Shown piece by piece: positions 47,230 to 59,968 of a DNA stretch of 64,000 nucleotides. The stretch comes from Gnetum montanum. Taxonomy: Eukaryota > Streptophyta > Gnetopsida > Gnetales > Gnetaceae. How positions within the stretch are numbered: position 1 is the stretch's first letter; each line of letters starts with the position of its first letter. The position numbers and the translations under genes are program-made. The stretch spans positions 79,354-143,353 of the forward strand of contig MNCI01000986.1 of NCBI GenBank assembly GCA_015680685.1, read 5' to 3'. The notes below the pieces were generated by a model. It made no database searches, was not told the origin of the DNA, and saw nothing but the letters and a program-made list of their open reading frames with translations.

Positions 47230-48086
47230 TAATGAGAAGCAAGTAGTCCCTTTGTCCAACCATATGAATCACAAGTTTGCTCTAACGATTTGGTTGAATT
47301 CCATGGACCTAGCACCTAAGTGTGACTATAGACAAAGATAGTAGCTTGGGAAAATATGATCGTTCTTTTCTTGGCTCTCACTTGTGTAAGCTCAATTGTA
47401 TGGTTAAGTGTGAGAAAAGGCTTATGATATTCATTTATATTTTATATTTTTATTTATTTAACCTAAGTGTTGAAGTAAAGATAATTAATTGGGAAATTAA
47501 CTACTTAACTATTTAATGATTCCTAAGCTAACTAGCCTAACATAAGCATCTGAGCCCACTTTTTGTACACATCCTGAACTTGTATTAATGTTACTCGGTT
47601 ACCAAGTATCTATTACTCAGTGTACCAAATAGCCATTGTTGGGATTACCAAGTGTTAAATGGTATGTTTGAAGTCGTTGTAATTATGTATTTATTAGTAA
47701 GTGCATTAATTAATTAAGGATAAGAATGTAAATTGCATTAATAAAAAAGTGCACGAAATAAACATTAATCTATTCTAAGTGTTGCAAAGAGTATCAAGAA
47801 TCTCATCTTTATTACTATCACATCAATGTGTCCAGGTACAATGATGCTCAAATAAGGATCCATACAATTACTTGAAGTCCTATTGTGGGCACTCAAAAAA
47901 TATTCTAACTATGGTAGAAGATAATCATAAGAACTTGGCTACTCTAATAATATAATGTGCCATAAATGCGGTGGATGTACACATTTATATAGGCATGACA
48001 TGACACTACATCAATGCATCAGCATCTATGCATCTTCTTATGTGTAAATGGGGCTAAGTCAATGCATGCCCATCAATGACTCATCA
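47230..48086 (-). repeat. 3' LTR of element D
   Basis: An 857-bp LTR on the minus strand. Its left end TAATGAGAAGCAAG is a decayed TGATGAGTGGCGAGG and its right end is ATGACTCATCA. A TATA-like TATATAAATG lies near 47990 on the complement. AATAAAGATGAGA-type text lies near 47810 on the complement. The polypurine tract is the complement of TACCCCCATA at 48087-48096. Confidence 0.83.
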
Positions 48087-48321
48087 TACCCCCATAATTG
48101 AGTGAAAACTTGTCCTTCAGTGAATAAAAGTAGGATCAAGCTTCTTACAAAATTGGAAGGTATGAAATTATTGACTGACTGACTCTAACTATTAACTGAT
48201 TCTAAGTGCTAAATTGTATGAAATTACAAAAATTATAAAAATGGATATCCTTGACAACAAAATTGGACACCCTTATAAAAATGGTGGTAGAATCCTCTAA
48301 TTGCTAAAGGCAAGGTGAATA

Positions 48322-51149
48322 TTAGACAATGCTAAGAGGTGGAGGCTCCTAAGGTGCTAAAGGACCTTCACCATGCTTTGATGCATGCAGTGGTGGTGGT
48401 GGCTAAGGCTATCCTATTGTAGCTACTACTTTAAGAGTTAGGTGAAAAGCATCCAATAATGTTTCCATTTTCTCCTCTTTACTTCATGGATTGTACATAG
48501 TCCACATGGCTTCATCAATGTGGGCTAGAATGAGGATGTCCCATAGGTAGGGCATTGCTGGGAACAACTCTTTAACGTTCATGAACCATGCTTGAATTGT
48601 TTTCATTTGACATTGAATGTCTTGACAAGGTTTTTCAACTCGTGGTAGTTATTCATCCTTCTAGCCAGGTCATCAGCAAGTAATCATTGATTAGTATATC
48701 TATTTCGAAGGACTTCAAGCTTGGCATTGGCTATCTTCAAATTTTGTTTGGTTTCCTTATGATCTTTGAATTTGGCCTTGTAAAGGAGGTACAAATTGGC
48801 AACCTGCTTTTCAAGTTCTTTCCTTGGCCTTCCTATGGTCAGCATAGCCAACTTAGCATATTGGAGATTGGCGAGCTTCATGTATTTAGTCATCTCTTCT
48901 ATTTGCAACTCATTTAGATGGATCTTGGCCTTGTTGTATACATTTAGGTCATCAAAGATCAGTTGCCACACATTACCTCTTTATTGCTGTTACTAGAGTG
49001 CCTCATTCATCTTTGCCTTAGCTAGTTGGATTTCCTTTTCATTTACTTCTTTGAGGAGCTCCACCTAGTCCCTGTAGTGACTTTTCACTCTTTTAAAATT
49101 TAGAGGTTCATTTTTCTAGGTGGCTACCTCAATGACCTTCTTTTGACAAAGCACATGGACTTCCTCCATAGAGAAATTTTGATTCTCTGCTACCAACCTT
49201 TTCAAGTTCAAGTTCATCTTAGCTAGTTGCTTCTACTGCTATCTCAAAAATTCAACCATATGATCTTTTTATTTCTCAACATTCTGTAGGTGGTGAATAT
49301 CCTTTATGAGGATCAATTTTTCTTTGCAGACTTGAGCCAATTCCTTATTTATGTTGAAGGCAAGAGCTTCCAATAAGGAGGCATCAAAGACTACCTCCTT
49401 AGTATATTTAGCCTCTTTTAATTTCTTCTATAGTTGTAAGAAAGCTTCATCTTTGGTGATGTCCTAGTTGAGAATGACAGGGTTAGGGAGATGAGCCCTC
49501 AATTTTGCAACTTTGGTAGCCAATCGATGGTTTTCAATTATGGTTGCCTCTAGTTGGACATTAGTGATGAGGAGCTTACCCTGTATCTCAAGCAGCTATG
49601 TTTGGGTAGTAGTGATTTTATATAAAAGATCAAAGATCTTTGGAAGTAGTTGCCCAATTCTTACTAGTCAGTCCAACACCTTCTGGTGTTGGGTTGCACT
49701 CAATCAACCACTTTCTACTTGTGTAGAAGCTTACACATATTTCAAGTTAACTATGTTGGCATGGTTGCTGTAAGAGCATTTAATGCTTTGGCTACATGAT
49801 CTGCCATCAGTTTCATCACTATTTCCTACCCATGGTGCTGCGTCACTAGGATAATAGCCTTCTCATCTTATACAAGTGCATCAAGAAGGTTTCGATGTTC
49901 TTAGAGAGTTTAGGAAACTCTTGTTGTCTAGGGATGGACAACATAACCTCTTGGATGCTTAGATTCATTCTTGCCAACCCTTGCATGCATTGTGTGGAAA
50001 ATAATGGGGTGGTCTCTTTCAGCCATTTGATTGTCCTTATGACTTCGTTGAGGTGGTTTAATGTTGGTTGGTATACCAATTGTCCTCCACCACTTACCTC
50101 ACCTCGTTGTTGCTCCAACAACTATTTGTGGAGTTTCTTGATTCCTTCAATAGCTGTGTGGGCCTCTAGTGTGGTCTCACCAATAGGTAGTGATGATGGC
50201 TACTCTTCCTCCAATAGCTTAGTAGCTACTTTATCTTTTATCATCTCTTGCTAGGATGAGATAGGAGCATGGTGGAGTGAGTTGTTGGAATAACGGGCTA
50301 TGCATCTCCTTTAGCAAAGTTTGCAGATCAGGCACGAGAAGGGAAGTTTCTTTCTCCCTTGCTCATTCTCCTTAAAATGCTTCTTAATCTCAAAATAAAT
50401 GAAGTGAGGGAGGTTGATAGGGAACTTGCCACTTAGAGCAGCATGTGCATGGGAGAAGAAGGTATTCATCTTATTAGGCCTCACAGTAGGATTTAGGTGA
50501 GATGCCACTATCTTGAGTAGGATCACTTTGCCTTAGTGAGTGCACTTTACTTCTTATGGCACTGTTGGATCCATTCTTTCTTTGCTTGTACCTCTACTTG
50601 AGTGAAGATATTTGTAAGAGTTGCCCCCATGTTGAGTAAACCAAGGACCTCCAAAAATGATCTTAATCAAGTAGTAGATGGTTATTTCCTTAATTTTAAT
50701 TGTTGTATCTCTTTGCTGGTTATTCTAGAAGAGGTATGTTTCTCTCATGTACCATTCTCCACTAGAAGAGAGAATGTGCCACATGGGAGACCCCTATAGT
50801 TGAGTTTGGACTTCCTGTAGCACCAAGTCCAAGAAGAGACCAATATTAAGCTCTTAAAGAACTATACTTTGGACCTCCTTGGAAAAAATTCTTTCCAGGT
50901 AGACCTCAATCAATGTGACCTTAAGTTTAGGCCCTTGCCATGGTGCCTCAATTTGCCACAACTAGCTGGTCTCTGTTGTGAAAACCAAATGAATAGATTC
51001 CACTTCAAGCTTCTTCTAAAGAGGTCCTATTACATGGGTCTCAATCTCTTATTTTAGGGCTATTGTGGCTAATCGCCCCTTCCTTTTCTTGGTTGCTTCT
51101 TCCTCAATTGGAATGGTCCTTCTCCTTGTGGTCCCCTCTTTGGTACCAT
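48322..51149 (-). pseudogene. Element D: accessory ORF (aORF)
   Basis: The start codon at 51149-51147 follows a splice-acceptor AG. The transposon-protein-like domain shows HLNPTVRPNKMNTFFSHAHA and KKLPFSCLICKLC (50480-50311). The coiled coil has HLNELQIEEMTKYMKLANL with YAKLAMLTIGR (48930-48810), matching copies X and b. The C-terminal text ends EPPPLSIV near 48322, like EPPPPGTI in copy b. Many in-frame stops occur. It lies in sense orientation between pol and the 3' LTR, the env position of Athila elements, but no signal peptide or membrane helix is evident. Function unknown; coiled-coil length suggests self-association. Confidence 0.7.
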
Positions 51150-51441
51150 CTATCATCACAAATGTAACCAAGGATTAGTGATTAATGTGTAACCCTTAGT
51201 GATCATTGATACCTTTCTCTTCTTGGGCAAGTTACACTTAGGTTAGTTGTGATCATGATAAATTGATTATTTTATTATTTTTTTATTCATTTAACTACTT
51301 GAGTTTGTTGATGAGGTTTAACTTGGTGGAGATGAGAAATTTAATATTATTTTATTAGTTAAACCTTCGGGAGTTAGAAAATTTTCAAAAGATTATACAT
51401 CATAAACCTATGATTAGTTGCTCCCATGACGTAAAGCTCAC
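51150..51441 (-). promoter_or_regulatory. Predicted intron in the leader of the aORF, element D
   Basis: The donor ACCAAAG/GTGAGC is at 51441 and the acceptor AG at 51151-51150, directly before ATG, giving 292 nt. The same donor and acceptor positions occur in element E (63192 and 62885, 308 nt), with flanking text GTNAGCTTT..GTCATGGG shared. Prediction only; no transcript evidence. Confidence 0.5.
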
Positions 51442-51587
51442 CTTTGGTAGTTAGAGGATTGAGGAATGAGTTGAATTGGATAAGCAGTTTGTAAGTTATA
51501 GTGCTTGGAAGGTGTTCTAGGCTATGAAAATTGCAAAAGCTCCCCTACTGTTATGATGCAAATGTGAAAAATTGGCAAAGTGTTGGT

Positions 51588-51720
51588 GCATATATATAGA
51601 ATTTTTATTATGTGTTGACAGTAATGAATCAATGCATTAGGCTATGTCAACAGAGATGCGTTGACACATTGGGCTACATCGACGGGAATGTGTTGATGTA
51701 GGCTATCGAGATAACTTTTC
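51588..51720 (-). promoter_or_regulatory. Putative internal promoter of the aORF, element D
   Basis: On the minus strand a TATA box (TCTATATATATGCA, 51600-51588) is preceded by repeated TCAATGCAT, GTTGACA and ACATCGACG modules (51617-51710). Similar modules stand before the TATA box of the element's own LTR (47990-48086). The start codon is about 440 nt downstream, across the predicted intron. Confidence 0.45.
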
Positions 51721-53019
51721 ATGTTAGAAAAGTCAATGTTGGGGAAGAGTTTAGCAATGAAATTGGAGTCAAAAGGAAGCCAGAAAAGCCTACAATAAGG
51801 ATAAATCATGGAACAGGGCTTGAAATTGATTTGGAAAATGAGATTTGGATGAAATTATAGTGCCAAGGAGCACAAAAATTGGATGTTTCATGTTGAAGAA
51901 CAACAAAATTACATGCAAAATAACTAAAGAATAGGAAGTTTAACCATCCAAACTAAGAAGTATGTAAGTGAATCCTCCCTATAGTAGGCTCATGCCCTTA
52001 ATGCCCTTGCATGTCCTCATACCTAGGAGTCTGTAGGGAGTAAGGATGATTAATGGTCATGGATTATTAAAAGCCAAATCCACACAAGAAGTCATCAAAG
52101 AATTAGGGTATACCAAAACAAACACCATGATCAACTGTGATAAGAGGTAGTAAGGTTATAGATGGTAAGAATGGATGACAATAGAGAATGTGTGGTCATG
52201 GAGTCTCACATCCCAGTCACATGAAGTTCTTTGTGGATTTTGTAATTAATGTAACTTGATATTGTCCCATTTTTAGTTGGAATCAAGTCCATGCACTTTT
52301 AGTAACTTCGCATTGGCACATTTAGATTATTCGACCCTAAGAATTAAGAAGTAGGAAGTTAAGAGGGCCATAGTTAGAGGGGTTCCTTCAGGCATTAGTA
52401 ACATGTCTTTCCAGCCCCATAACTAGTGCTTGTAGCCTATTATTGAGCCTAAGGGATGTGCTTTGAATTCTCATGTTTTGGTTTTTTTCATGGAAATCAC
52501 ACCATGCAAAGACATTACTTCCTGTTATTGGTTGATGTTAAGAATCCTTAGGAATTGATAAGAATATCCATAAAATTCTAGACAGTAGGTAGGTGCAACA
52601 TTTGACAAGTCACCTTAAAGCCACACCCTTATTAATTCCACTTGATTCATTCCAAATCTAGAAAGTACCAAGGTTATGAATTCTTTATAAGTTGTTATTA
52701 AGAAAGAGCCTCATGCTTTCAAGATCAGAGAACACCATGGAGTTAAGTGGAATGAATGGATGACATGAGCTCACTGCCTGGTATCATAATTCAAGGATGA
52801 AATCCAATCATTAGCAATCAATTAAATCAATATAATTTAATAATCTTTCAACAATTAGTAGTTGTATCAAGCACCAAAGTCCTAATGGCAATAAAGAAGA
52901 AAAATACACATAAAAAATTCAAATAAGAAAAAATATAAAAGAAATTACAAAATACTCAAGAAAATGAAAAATGTAGAAAGAAGGACATAAAAGAAAAAAT
53001 TGAAAAACTAAGGAGCCTA
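51721..53019 (-). other. Element D: spacer between pol and the aORF promoter
   Basis: There is no gene. Landmarks in reverse match the spacers of B, F and G: GGCTCATGCCCTTAATGCC (51990), AACTAGTGCTTGTAGCC (52422), GGGATGTGCTTTGAATTCTC (52452), CACACCATGCAAAGACAT (52499) and AAAGCCACACCCTTA (52617). 52900-53000 is A-rich. Confidence 0.7.
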
Positions 53020-55690
53020 TTAGAGAATGTTAGCATGGATGGCCATCTCCCCCATAACTAATTTGAAAGGAAGAGATCTTAAAGATTAGCGTGCTTGGTC
53101 ATTAGTAGAGGTGTTGTTGTCATTGGTTACTCTCATTTCTAAGAAAGATTTAACTTGTTGCGTGTTGACCAATATTCTTTTGTTTGGGTTGGCAGGATGG
53201 TAAATCATCATGACCCGAAATGGAAAAGTTTCATGAATAATGTAAGGATCCTTTCATAGCATTTAGAATTTCATATGTTGTGGTACATGCATGGGGTTCC
53301 AATAGAGCATCTTATCTTTGGTTGAAATTTGACTTTTCTTATTTTGAGGTGATGTCATTACTTACTGTGTACCTTATGTACTTCATTCAATGATAGGGCT
53401 ACTAATTGATTTTCATCTAGTGTGTTAAGATTCAATATAATATTAAATTAGTGTGTACCTTAAGATTAGTGTGTATCTTAAGATTCATCTAGGGCTACTA
53501 AATTTAATAATCTTCCAACAATTAGTAGCCAATCAATATAATGTTAAGATTAGTGGCCAATAATACCCTGCCATGAGGATCTTAATGGTTGTTCTCCTCC
53601 TAGCATAGTGACCCCCATAACGGAGTTCATGCATGTCCTAGAGGACTCGAAGTTGATCTGTGTCAAGTACACACCACCGTACTAGGCCATCTACATAACT
53701 CTTATAGAGGTTGTCTTTGATTTGCATGAAGTGCTTGGCCTAATAAACAAACTATTGTTTCTTCTTGTTGTCGCATTCTCATGGCATCTCCTGAGTGAGT
53801 AGGTAGAAGAGGATGTGATCATACTAGTTTGACTCTATGGGATCTTAAACATCAAAAACACTAGAAAAGAGGAGTTCATCAAGGAATTGATCAAATAATG
53901 GGCCCTCATCCTCTTTGCTATCCCATTTTAACTAAGCTAAGTGATCAACAACCACATTTTGGATCCCCTTTTTGTCCATCATTGTTAGATCAAACTCTTG
54001 AAGAATCACCAGCCACTGTATGACATGACGGCTCATCATTGGTTTGTTCATTAGAAATCATATAGCATTGTGATTAGTGTGCACAAAAACTTGGTATCCA
54101 AGCACATAGTGCCTAAATGTTTCTAAGGCATACACCATTGCCACGAGCTCCTTTTTAGTGATGGTGTAGTTTAGTTGTACATCCTCAATGCTCATGCTTG
54201 CACAATGGATGTACTATAGATGTTTTTGATTGTCCAACTATGTAAGCACGGCCCCAAGAGCATAACTTAATGCATTAGATATGATGTGGAAGGGCCTAGA
54301 CTAGTTTGGTGCTTGTAGAATTGGAGTTTCTACGAGTTTCTACTTTAGCTATTGGAACACGTTCTCATATTCCTTGGTCCAAGTGAACAGTGAATATTTC
54401 TTTGTAAGCTCCACTAATGGTTTGAAAACCTTTAAGAAGTCTTCACTAAAGTGCATGTAGTAATCAGTGTGGCTAAAGAAAGACCTTACATATTTTACTA
54501 TTTTCAGTTGCTTGGTTTTTCCTTGGATGACTCGTACTTTCTCCTTGTCTACATTGATCCCTTTGCTCATAATCCTATGCTTCAAGATAATGCCCTCTTG
54601 GACCATCACATGGCTTTTTATCCAATTAAGCCTCAAATTTATCTTCACCCACCTTTGAAGAACTTACTCAAGGTAATCCAAGGCTTGCTCAAAGGTAGCC
54701 CCATAGGTAGAGAATTCATTCATGAAGACTTCTACTCAACTACTGATTTGTTGTTAAAAGATGCTTAAGACCAACCATTGAAATGTGGCAGGAGCATTGC
54801 ATAGGCCAAAGGGCATCTTCCTGTATGCAAAATTTCCCCAAGGACTCATGAACATTATCTTGACCTGATCCTCTAGTGTAATTTGAATTTGGTTATAACC
54901 ACTATAACCATTGAGAAAATTGTAGTAATAATGTGCTACAATAGTATCTAACATCTAGTTCATAAATGAAAATCGAAAATGATTCTTGTAGATTGCAATA
55001 TTCAACAATTAAAATTCTATATAGACTCTATTTACCTTCTTTGAAACAATAATGAGTAGGTTAATCCACTCATTAGTTAAAATTGGGTACATGAGCCCTG
55101 CTTTTAGAAGTTGTTGAATCTCCTCCTTGATGATTTGCTTAAGTTTTTAGGTTCAATCATCTTTGTAGTTACCTTTTTTGGCTTGATGGAGGATTCTATG
55201 TAGATTTTATGTTGACATATCAAAGGATCTATTCCTGTTAGCTCATGATATGTCCAGGAAAAGATTTTTGTCATTTGTTCACAACTTTCAACAATTTCTT
55301 TTTCTGCTTAAGAGAAAGCATAGCATTGATAATTACCAACTTATCATTGTTATGAAATGCATATTCCATGCTTGCTGGTAGAGCCTTTAACTCAAGGAGC
55401 TCTTTCTTGAAAGTATGAGGGATCTCCAACTCTTCCCAATCTATCTCACTCTATACATTAGAGAGTTGGTGATGGAGTTTCTCCAATTTATTCATGCTTT
55501 CAACATAGGAGCTAGTAAGGGTCTCAATTTCTTCCATGCACATTGTTGATCTAGCTTCATAATTTTTTATTAGCCACTAGGTGCCTTCTTATTTAGTGCC
55601 TACTGCATACAAGCACCTTTGAAATTTTATAGTTTCTGCACATTGATTGCATGCTTGAAGTAATGTGCCTTTGATGGTCCACAGTCTCTA
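53020..55690 (-). pseudogene. Element D: RT, RNase H and partial integrase (dead pol)
   Basis: Read leftward. A pre-RT linker (LELKALPASMEYAF, about 55380) leads to RT with FLNGYSGYNQIQIT and MPFGLCNAPATFQ (54915-54770); the first catalytic Asp has become Asn. The second motif, usually FMDDFSVYG in this group, reads FMNEFSTYG near 54720, so RT is dead. RNase H shows TKKELVAMVYALETFRHYVLGYQVFVHT in pieces and NAI-FLMNKP (54180-54050). The integrase zinc-finger region follows (SYVDGLVRWCVLD, HELRYGGHYA, GYYWP; 53690-53570). The catalytic core is missing. After about 150 bp of filler come the C-terminal part (KIRKVKFQ) and the tail region (53060-53020). Numerous stops and frameshifts. Confidence 0.8.
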
Positions 55691-58600
55691 CACGTAATGT
55701 CACCCTGAGTCACTATACATGATGCATGGAACTCTCTTGTTCTCTACTTTTCTTAATTCATTTTCCATGGAAATCTCTAAGGAAAGGCCTCAAATCCCCA
55801 TTCTCGCATCAATGGTGCTCAACCATGTCCTTTCCATGATGATAAGGAAGTTTCCCTTGTAGTTCTCCACATGGATCACTAGGAAATTAGTAGGATAGGA
55901 TCACTTACAAATGGTGATCATGATGTCCTCCACTAATCCCAAAGAAATAGTAATGAATTGGTCTTCTAGCTCTAGTTTTATGTTGCTATTTTTTAAGGAA
56001 CGTAGGTTCCATGCCTTATACATCTCTTGAGAAATTAAGTTAACTTTGAAACCTAAGTACAGAAGAGCCTCACACAATTCATTTCTAGTGATTTGTAGGC
56101 ATATTAAGGGACTCTTAGGATTAGATCTCTTCTTGGAAATATGACCAAACTTAATTCAATCTATGACCACATGGATCAACATGACAATATGGAGTTGGAG
56201 AGTCTTTTGGTTTGAAGGCTACTCGAGATTGATTTCAGAGGTAGAAGTAGTAAGGTTGGAAGCCATAGGTGTTTGAATGGGCTTCATGAGGCTACTAGTT
56301 TTGAAGAATGACTTCTTACAAGGCTTGGATCTAGGACCATTTGGTTAAGGAGTTGACTGTAAATTCACTACCCTCATGGCATTTCTTTATTGTGGATAAG
56401 TAGCTATTTTACATTACATGGATGGAGTAAGTGGTAGAGGTGTTGTTGGAAGTGGTGCAGAGTGGGTGTGTGCTTAGGAGGCTAGAAGGAAATGGAGGCT
56501 CCCCCCTTGGAGAAGATGCTTTGTAGTACTCTAGAGAATAGTAGTGGTATGGGAATGAAACGTGACTAGAGGAGTCACATGGGGATATCGGCTATTGAAC
56601 ATAGTAGCCATAGTGATCTAGTTGGCGATAAGGGTACTGTTACCTTATTGGTGGCATCTCCCATGACTGTGGGTGTTGCCATTACTAGTACTACTCTTAA
56701 GGTTGAGGCAACACTCCACTTAGATAGTAGGCTTGTTGGTGGAATTGTTGTCAATAGTTGCCTTATGGATAAGGAAACCTCTTGGGTACTTATCATTTTG
56801 CCAATATAGGATTCAAAGCATACCTTCTAGACTCTTGTAGGTGTGATAGCACTGAACAACATCCCTTAGGATTTTCATATTAGTAGATGTCACAACCATC
56901 ATCATCAATTTTAGAATTTGCAACCTCCTCTACTATTGCATCTTTACCCCTATTTTTGTAATATTCCTATTCAACATCCTTCTTCTTTCTTCTTTCATAA
57001 CCACTACCTCCTTAATCTCTATGTTCTTCTGTAATCTTTGGAGTGATTTGGAGCTTTTTTAAGGAGTTCTAGATCTTATCTATCTTAGCTAATATTTTGG
57101 TAATAAATTTATGTGTCGTTAAGGTTTTCCTCTACACCACTTCATCAAGCAATGCCTCCTCCTCATTATCACAAAAATGAACCTTGCTCTTGTAGATGGA
57201 GGGGTCTCTATTGTACTCTTTTGCATTTTCCCACTTCTTTAGTTCATCTTTCTCTTTGGTCACCTGATCAATGAGCCTTTGGATCTGATGGACCCTTAGC
57301 TTAGAAAGTCTTCTTTGGGCACAAATCCCAAGAGTTCTCCTTATTTCAGTTCTAAACCCATCTATGATATGGTGTAGTTGATTCCATTAGAATTATCCAT
57401 GGCCTAGGCATTGGTGTAAAAGAAAATACCACTTGCCTAGGGTTGCATCCAATGACTCATTATTTCCTTGTTTCTAGCCTTAGATTTGCCTCCATAAATT
57501 GGGCACTCTAGAGTATGTCTAATACTTATCATTAAATAGCTCTAGCATCATACTCAATCGATAGATAGATTCCAATTCTAAGGACTGGTACCAGCTTTTA
57601 GCTTCTTTTATAAGTCTCCTGAGGAATGACTTCAACTTTTTTCATTTGTTCTCAATATTTTGCAAGGCACAAACATCATGAAAGGCTTGCAAATGGTTTT
57701 GTGGATCTGAGTTATATTCCCCTTCAAATCCAAGGATATTATTCATTTCTAGCCTTTTGATGCAACTATTTTTCAAGTGCCTAGTTGGGATTTTGACTAC
57801 CTTTGAAATATTTAGCATGTTCCTTGTAGCTAACAAAGGCTCATCATTGTCATAACGGTCTTGATGAGCCTTGTCATGGCCATGATGCCTATGATGAGTT
57901 ATGTTATGCCTTCTTTCTCTGTGATGCTCCTTCCCTTATTGCTACTTCTACCCCTAATCTCTATCATCTTGATGGGATCTATGATCATCCCTATTGCATT
58001 GTTCATCACGATCCTGATCCCTACTATTTATTTTGTTATCCTAGAGTTTGCTTTTGTTATTAGAGTTGGAGATGATGAGGATGATGATAAGGATGAAGAA
58101 GAAAGAGAATCATCACTAGAACAATGCCTATAGGATTCTCTTCTTTGATTCCTACCCCATTCCTTGTTTTTATTTTTTTCTTGGTATTTGTCATTATTCT
58201 TGCTTTTGGGTGAATGACTATGAATACCATATTTCAAGGCCCCTTGATATTTATAATTGTTCTTCCCATCATCAAGGTTGTCCATAGTTGATTGCAATAT
58301 TTGGTTAAGGATCTCACCATCAAAGAAAGGAGGAGTCTATGTATTGGGAGGCACCCAAAAAGAAGTCCTCACCTTCCTTGTGTTGTTACAAGAATAATTG
58401 AGTAGGAAACCTCTTACCTTTTGAAGCCAAAGCATGCTTCTATTTTCTGATCCTTCCTCTATTGGGCATTGGTGGAATGATAATCCTTGTAGAGGTGGTC
58501 TTGCACTTCATATTTTGTATTAAGTCTAATGATGCCATACTAGATCAAATTATTCATCAACATTGCAAGAATTGATTGGTCAGGACACAACACAATGTTG

Positions 58601-58784
58601 CCTTCCATATTCCTCCATCGAAGCTGCTTGTCCTAATGTAGAAAAAAGGTTAAGTACAAAGTGTAAGGATTAGGATGGGTGTAGACAATATGGAATTTTT
58701 GGGGCATCTGTGTCTTTGGAAACTCCTATCTTTGATTTGTTCCACCAATAGGTGATGGACATTTGTCCCTATGAGAAGAAGACA
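55691..58784 (-). pseudogene. Element D: gag and protease, broken
   Basis: The reading starts MSSSHRDKCPSP at 58784. The N-terminal domain shows RWRNMEGNIVLCPDQS, followed by a Ser-rich linker. The capsid core lies at 57836-57300 (HLKNSCIKRLEMNNILGFEG and DPQNHLQAFHDVCALQNI) and a knuckle region near 56870. The protease (about 56110-55760) has ALLYLGFKVNLIS where B has ALLDSGSGVNLIS, so the catalytic DSG is YLG and the enzyme is dead. LIIMERTWLSTIDA follows. Stops and frameshifts are spread throughout. Confidence 0.8.
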
Positions 58785-58899
58785 TATTAGTATTTGTTTA
58801 AAATCAAATAATATGCTTTTCTTATGCTCTTTAATAATTTGTCATTTGATGGTCTTTATAACATGTTTCTAGGATTCACTATCTTTTCTACTTAGTGCA

Positions 58900-59783
58900 T
58901 GATGAGTGGCGAGGTACCCCTACACCCAACCATACAAATCACAGAGCATTCACCCATAATCTGGTTTAATTTTGTGAACTCTATATTTTTCGATGCACTA
59001 GTTCTCTAGGAAGTAAACTTTATGTTGTGGACATTTGTTGTCTTCCCAACTACACTTGTGAAGCTCAAGGGTATGGTTTTAAGTGTAATTGAGGTAAATG
59101 ATTTTTTGTCATTTTATATTTTATGGTTTGGTGCTCAAAATAAATAAGAAAGAGAGTGAAGTAATTTAATACCTACTTTAATTTAATGGGCTAACTATTG
59201 TTCAACTAGTCCTAACATAAGTATTTGATCCCACTTGCTATACACATCATGAACACGTATAATGTTGCTGGGTTACCAAAAGTTAAGTGCTGCTGGGATT
59301 ACCAAACATCAAATGCATGCTCGAAATAGTCATACTTATGTGTTTACTTAATTGTTATGTAGCTTATGTTGCTTAATTACTTAATCAGATTAATTACTTG
59401 AAACCATTAAATAAACAACTAAAAACATTAAATGCATGAATGAAACATTTAAACTATCTAATATGCTACAATGTTTATCAAGAAGTTTGTCTTTATTATT
59501 GCACACACTATTGTGCCTAGGTACAATAGTTCTTGAATAAATATTTGTATACTCAATGACTATTGGTGCAAGCACTTGAAAAAAATATTCTAACTCTTGA
59601 ATTGAAAAATTGCAAGAGCTTCACGACACTATGATAGACTTATGCCTAAACATGGTAGGTTGGCACATATTTATAGGCAAGAATAGACCTTGCATCAATG
59701 GGGCCATATCAACGCATGAAATGATTCATTGACAAGGCCTAGTCGACGAGGCCTCATCAATGCAGTCAATCCATGACTCATCA
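58900..59783 (-). repeat. LTR shared by elements D (5' LTR) and E (3' LTR)
   Basis: An 884-bp LTR from TGATGAGTGGCGAGG to ATGACTCATCA. To its left is the gag start of D, without a primer site. To its right is the decayed polypurine tract of E (complement of TACCCTCAAAACTAA). U3 holds a GGCCTAGTCGACGAGGCC palindrome at 59736-59753, and a TATA-like CCTATAAATATG lies near 59666 on the complement. One LTR therefore serves two elements in tandem. Confidence 0.87.
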
Positions 59784-59968
59784 TACCCTCAAAACTAAAT
59801 GAAAACTCATCCTCAAGTTTCTTTACAAAATTGGAAAGGTAGGGGATGATTGACTAACTCTTGACTCAACAAGTTGACTTGAAAAAACTAAGTGCCTAAG
59901 TGTACAAATCAATACATTATAAAAAATCATGGTGTTCATGACACAAAATTGAACACCGTGACATGACT

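Larger units (their letters stand above)
47230..59783 (-). mobile_element. Element D: near full-length but dead Athila-like element with aORF
   Basis: The 5' LTR is 58900-59783 and the 3' LTR 47230-48086. Between them are gag, protease, RT, RNase H, a split integrase, the spacer, an internal promoter-like region and the aORF. It is the most complete copy in the window and defines the element order. The primer-binding site is missing beside 58900, where CTTAGTGCATGATGAG replaces the expected ~20 bases. No target duplication is seen, because its right LTR is shared with element E. Confidence 0.85.
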
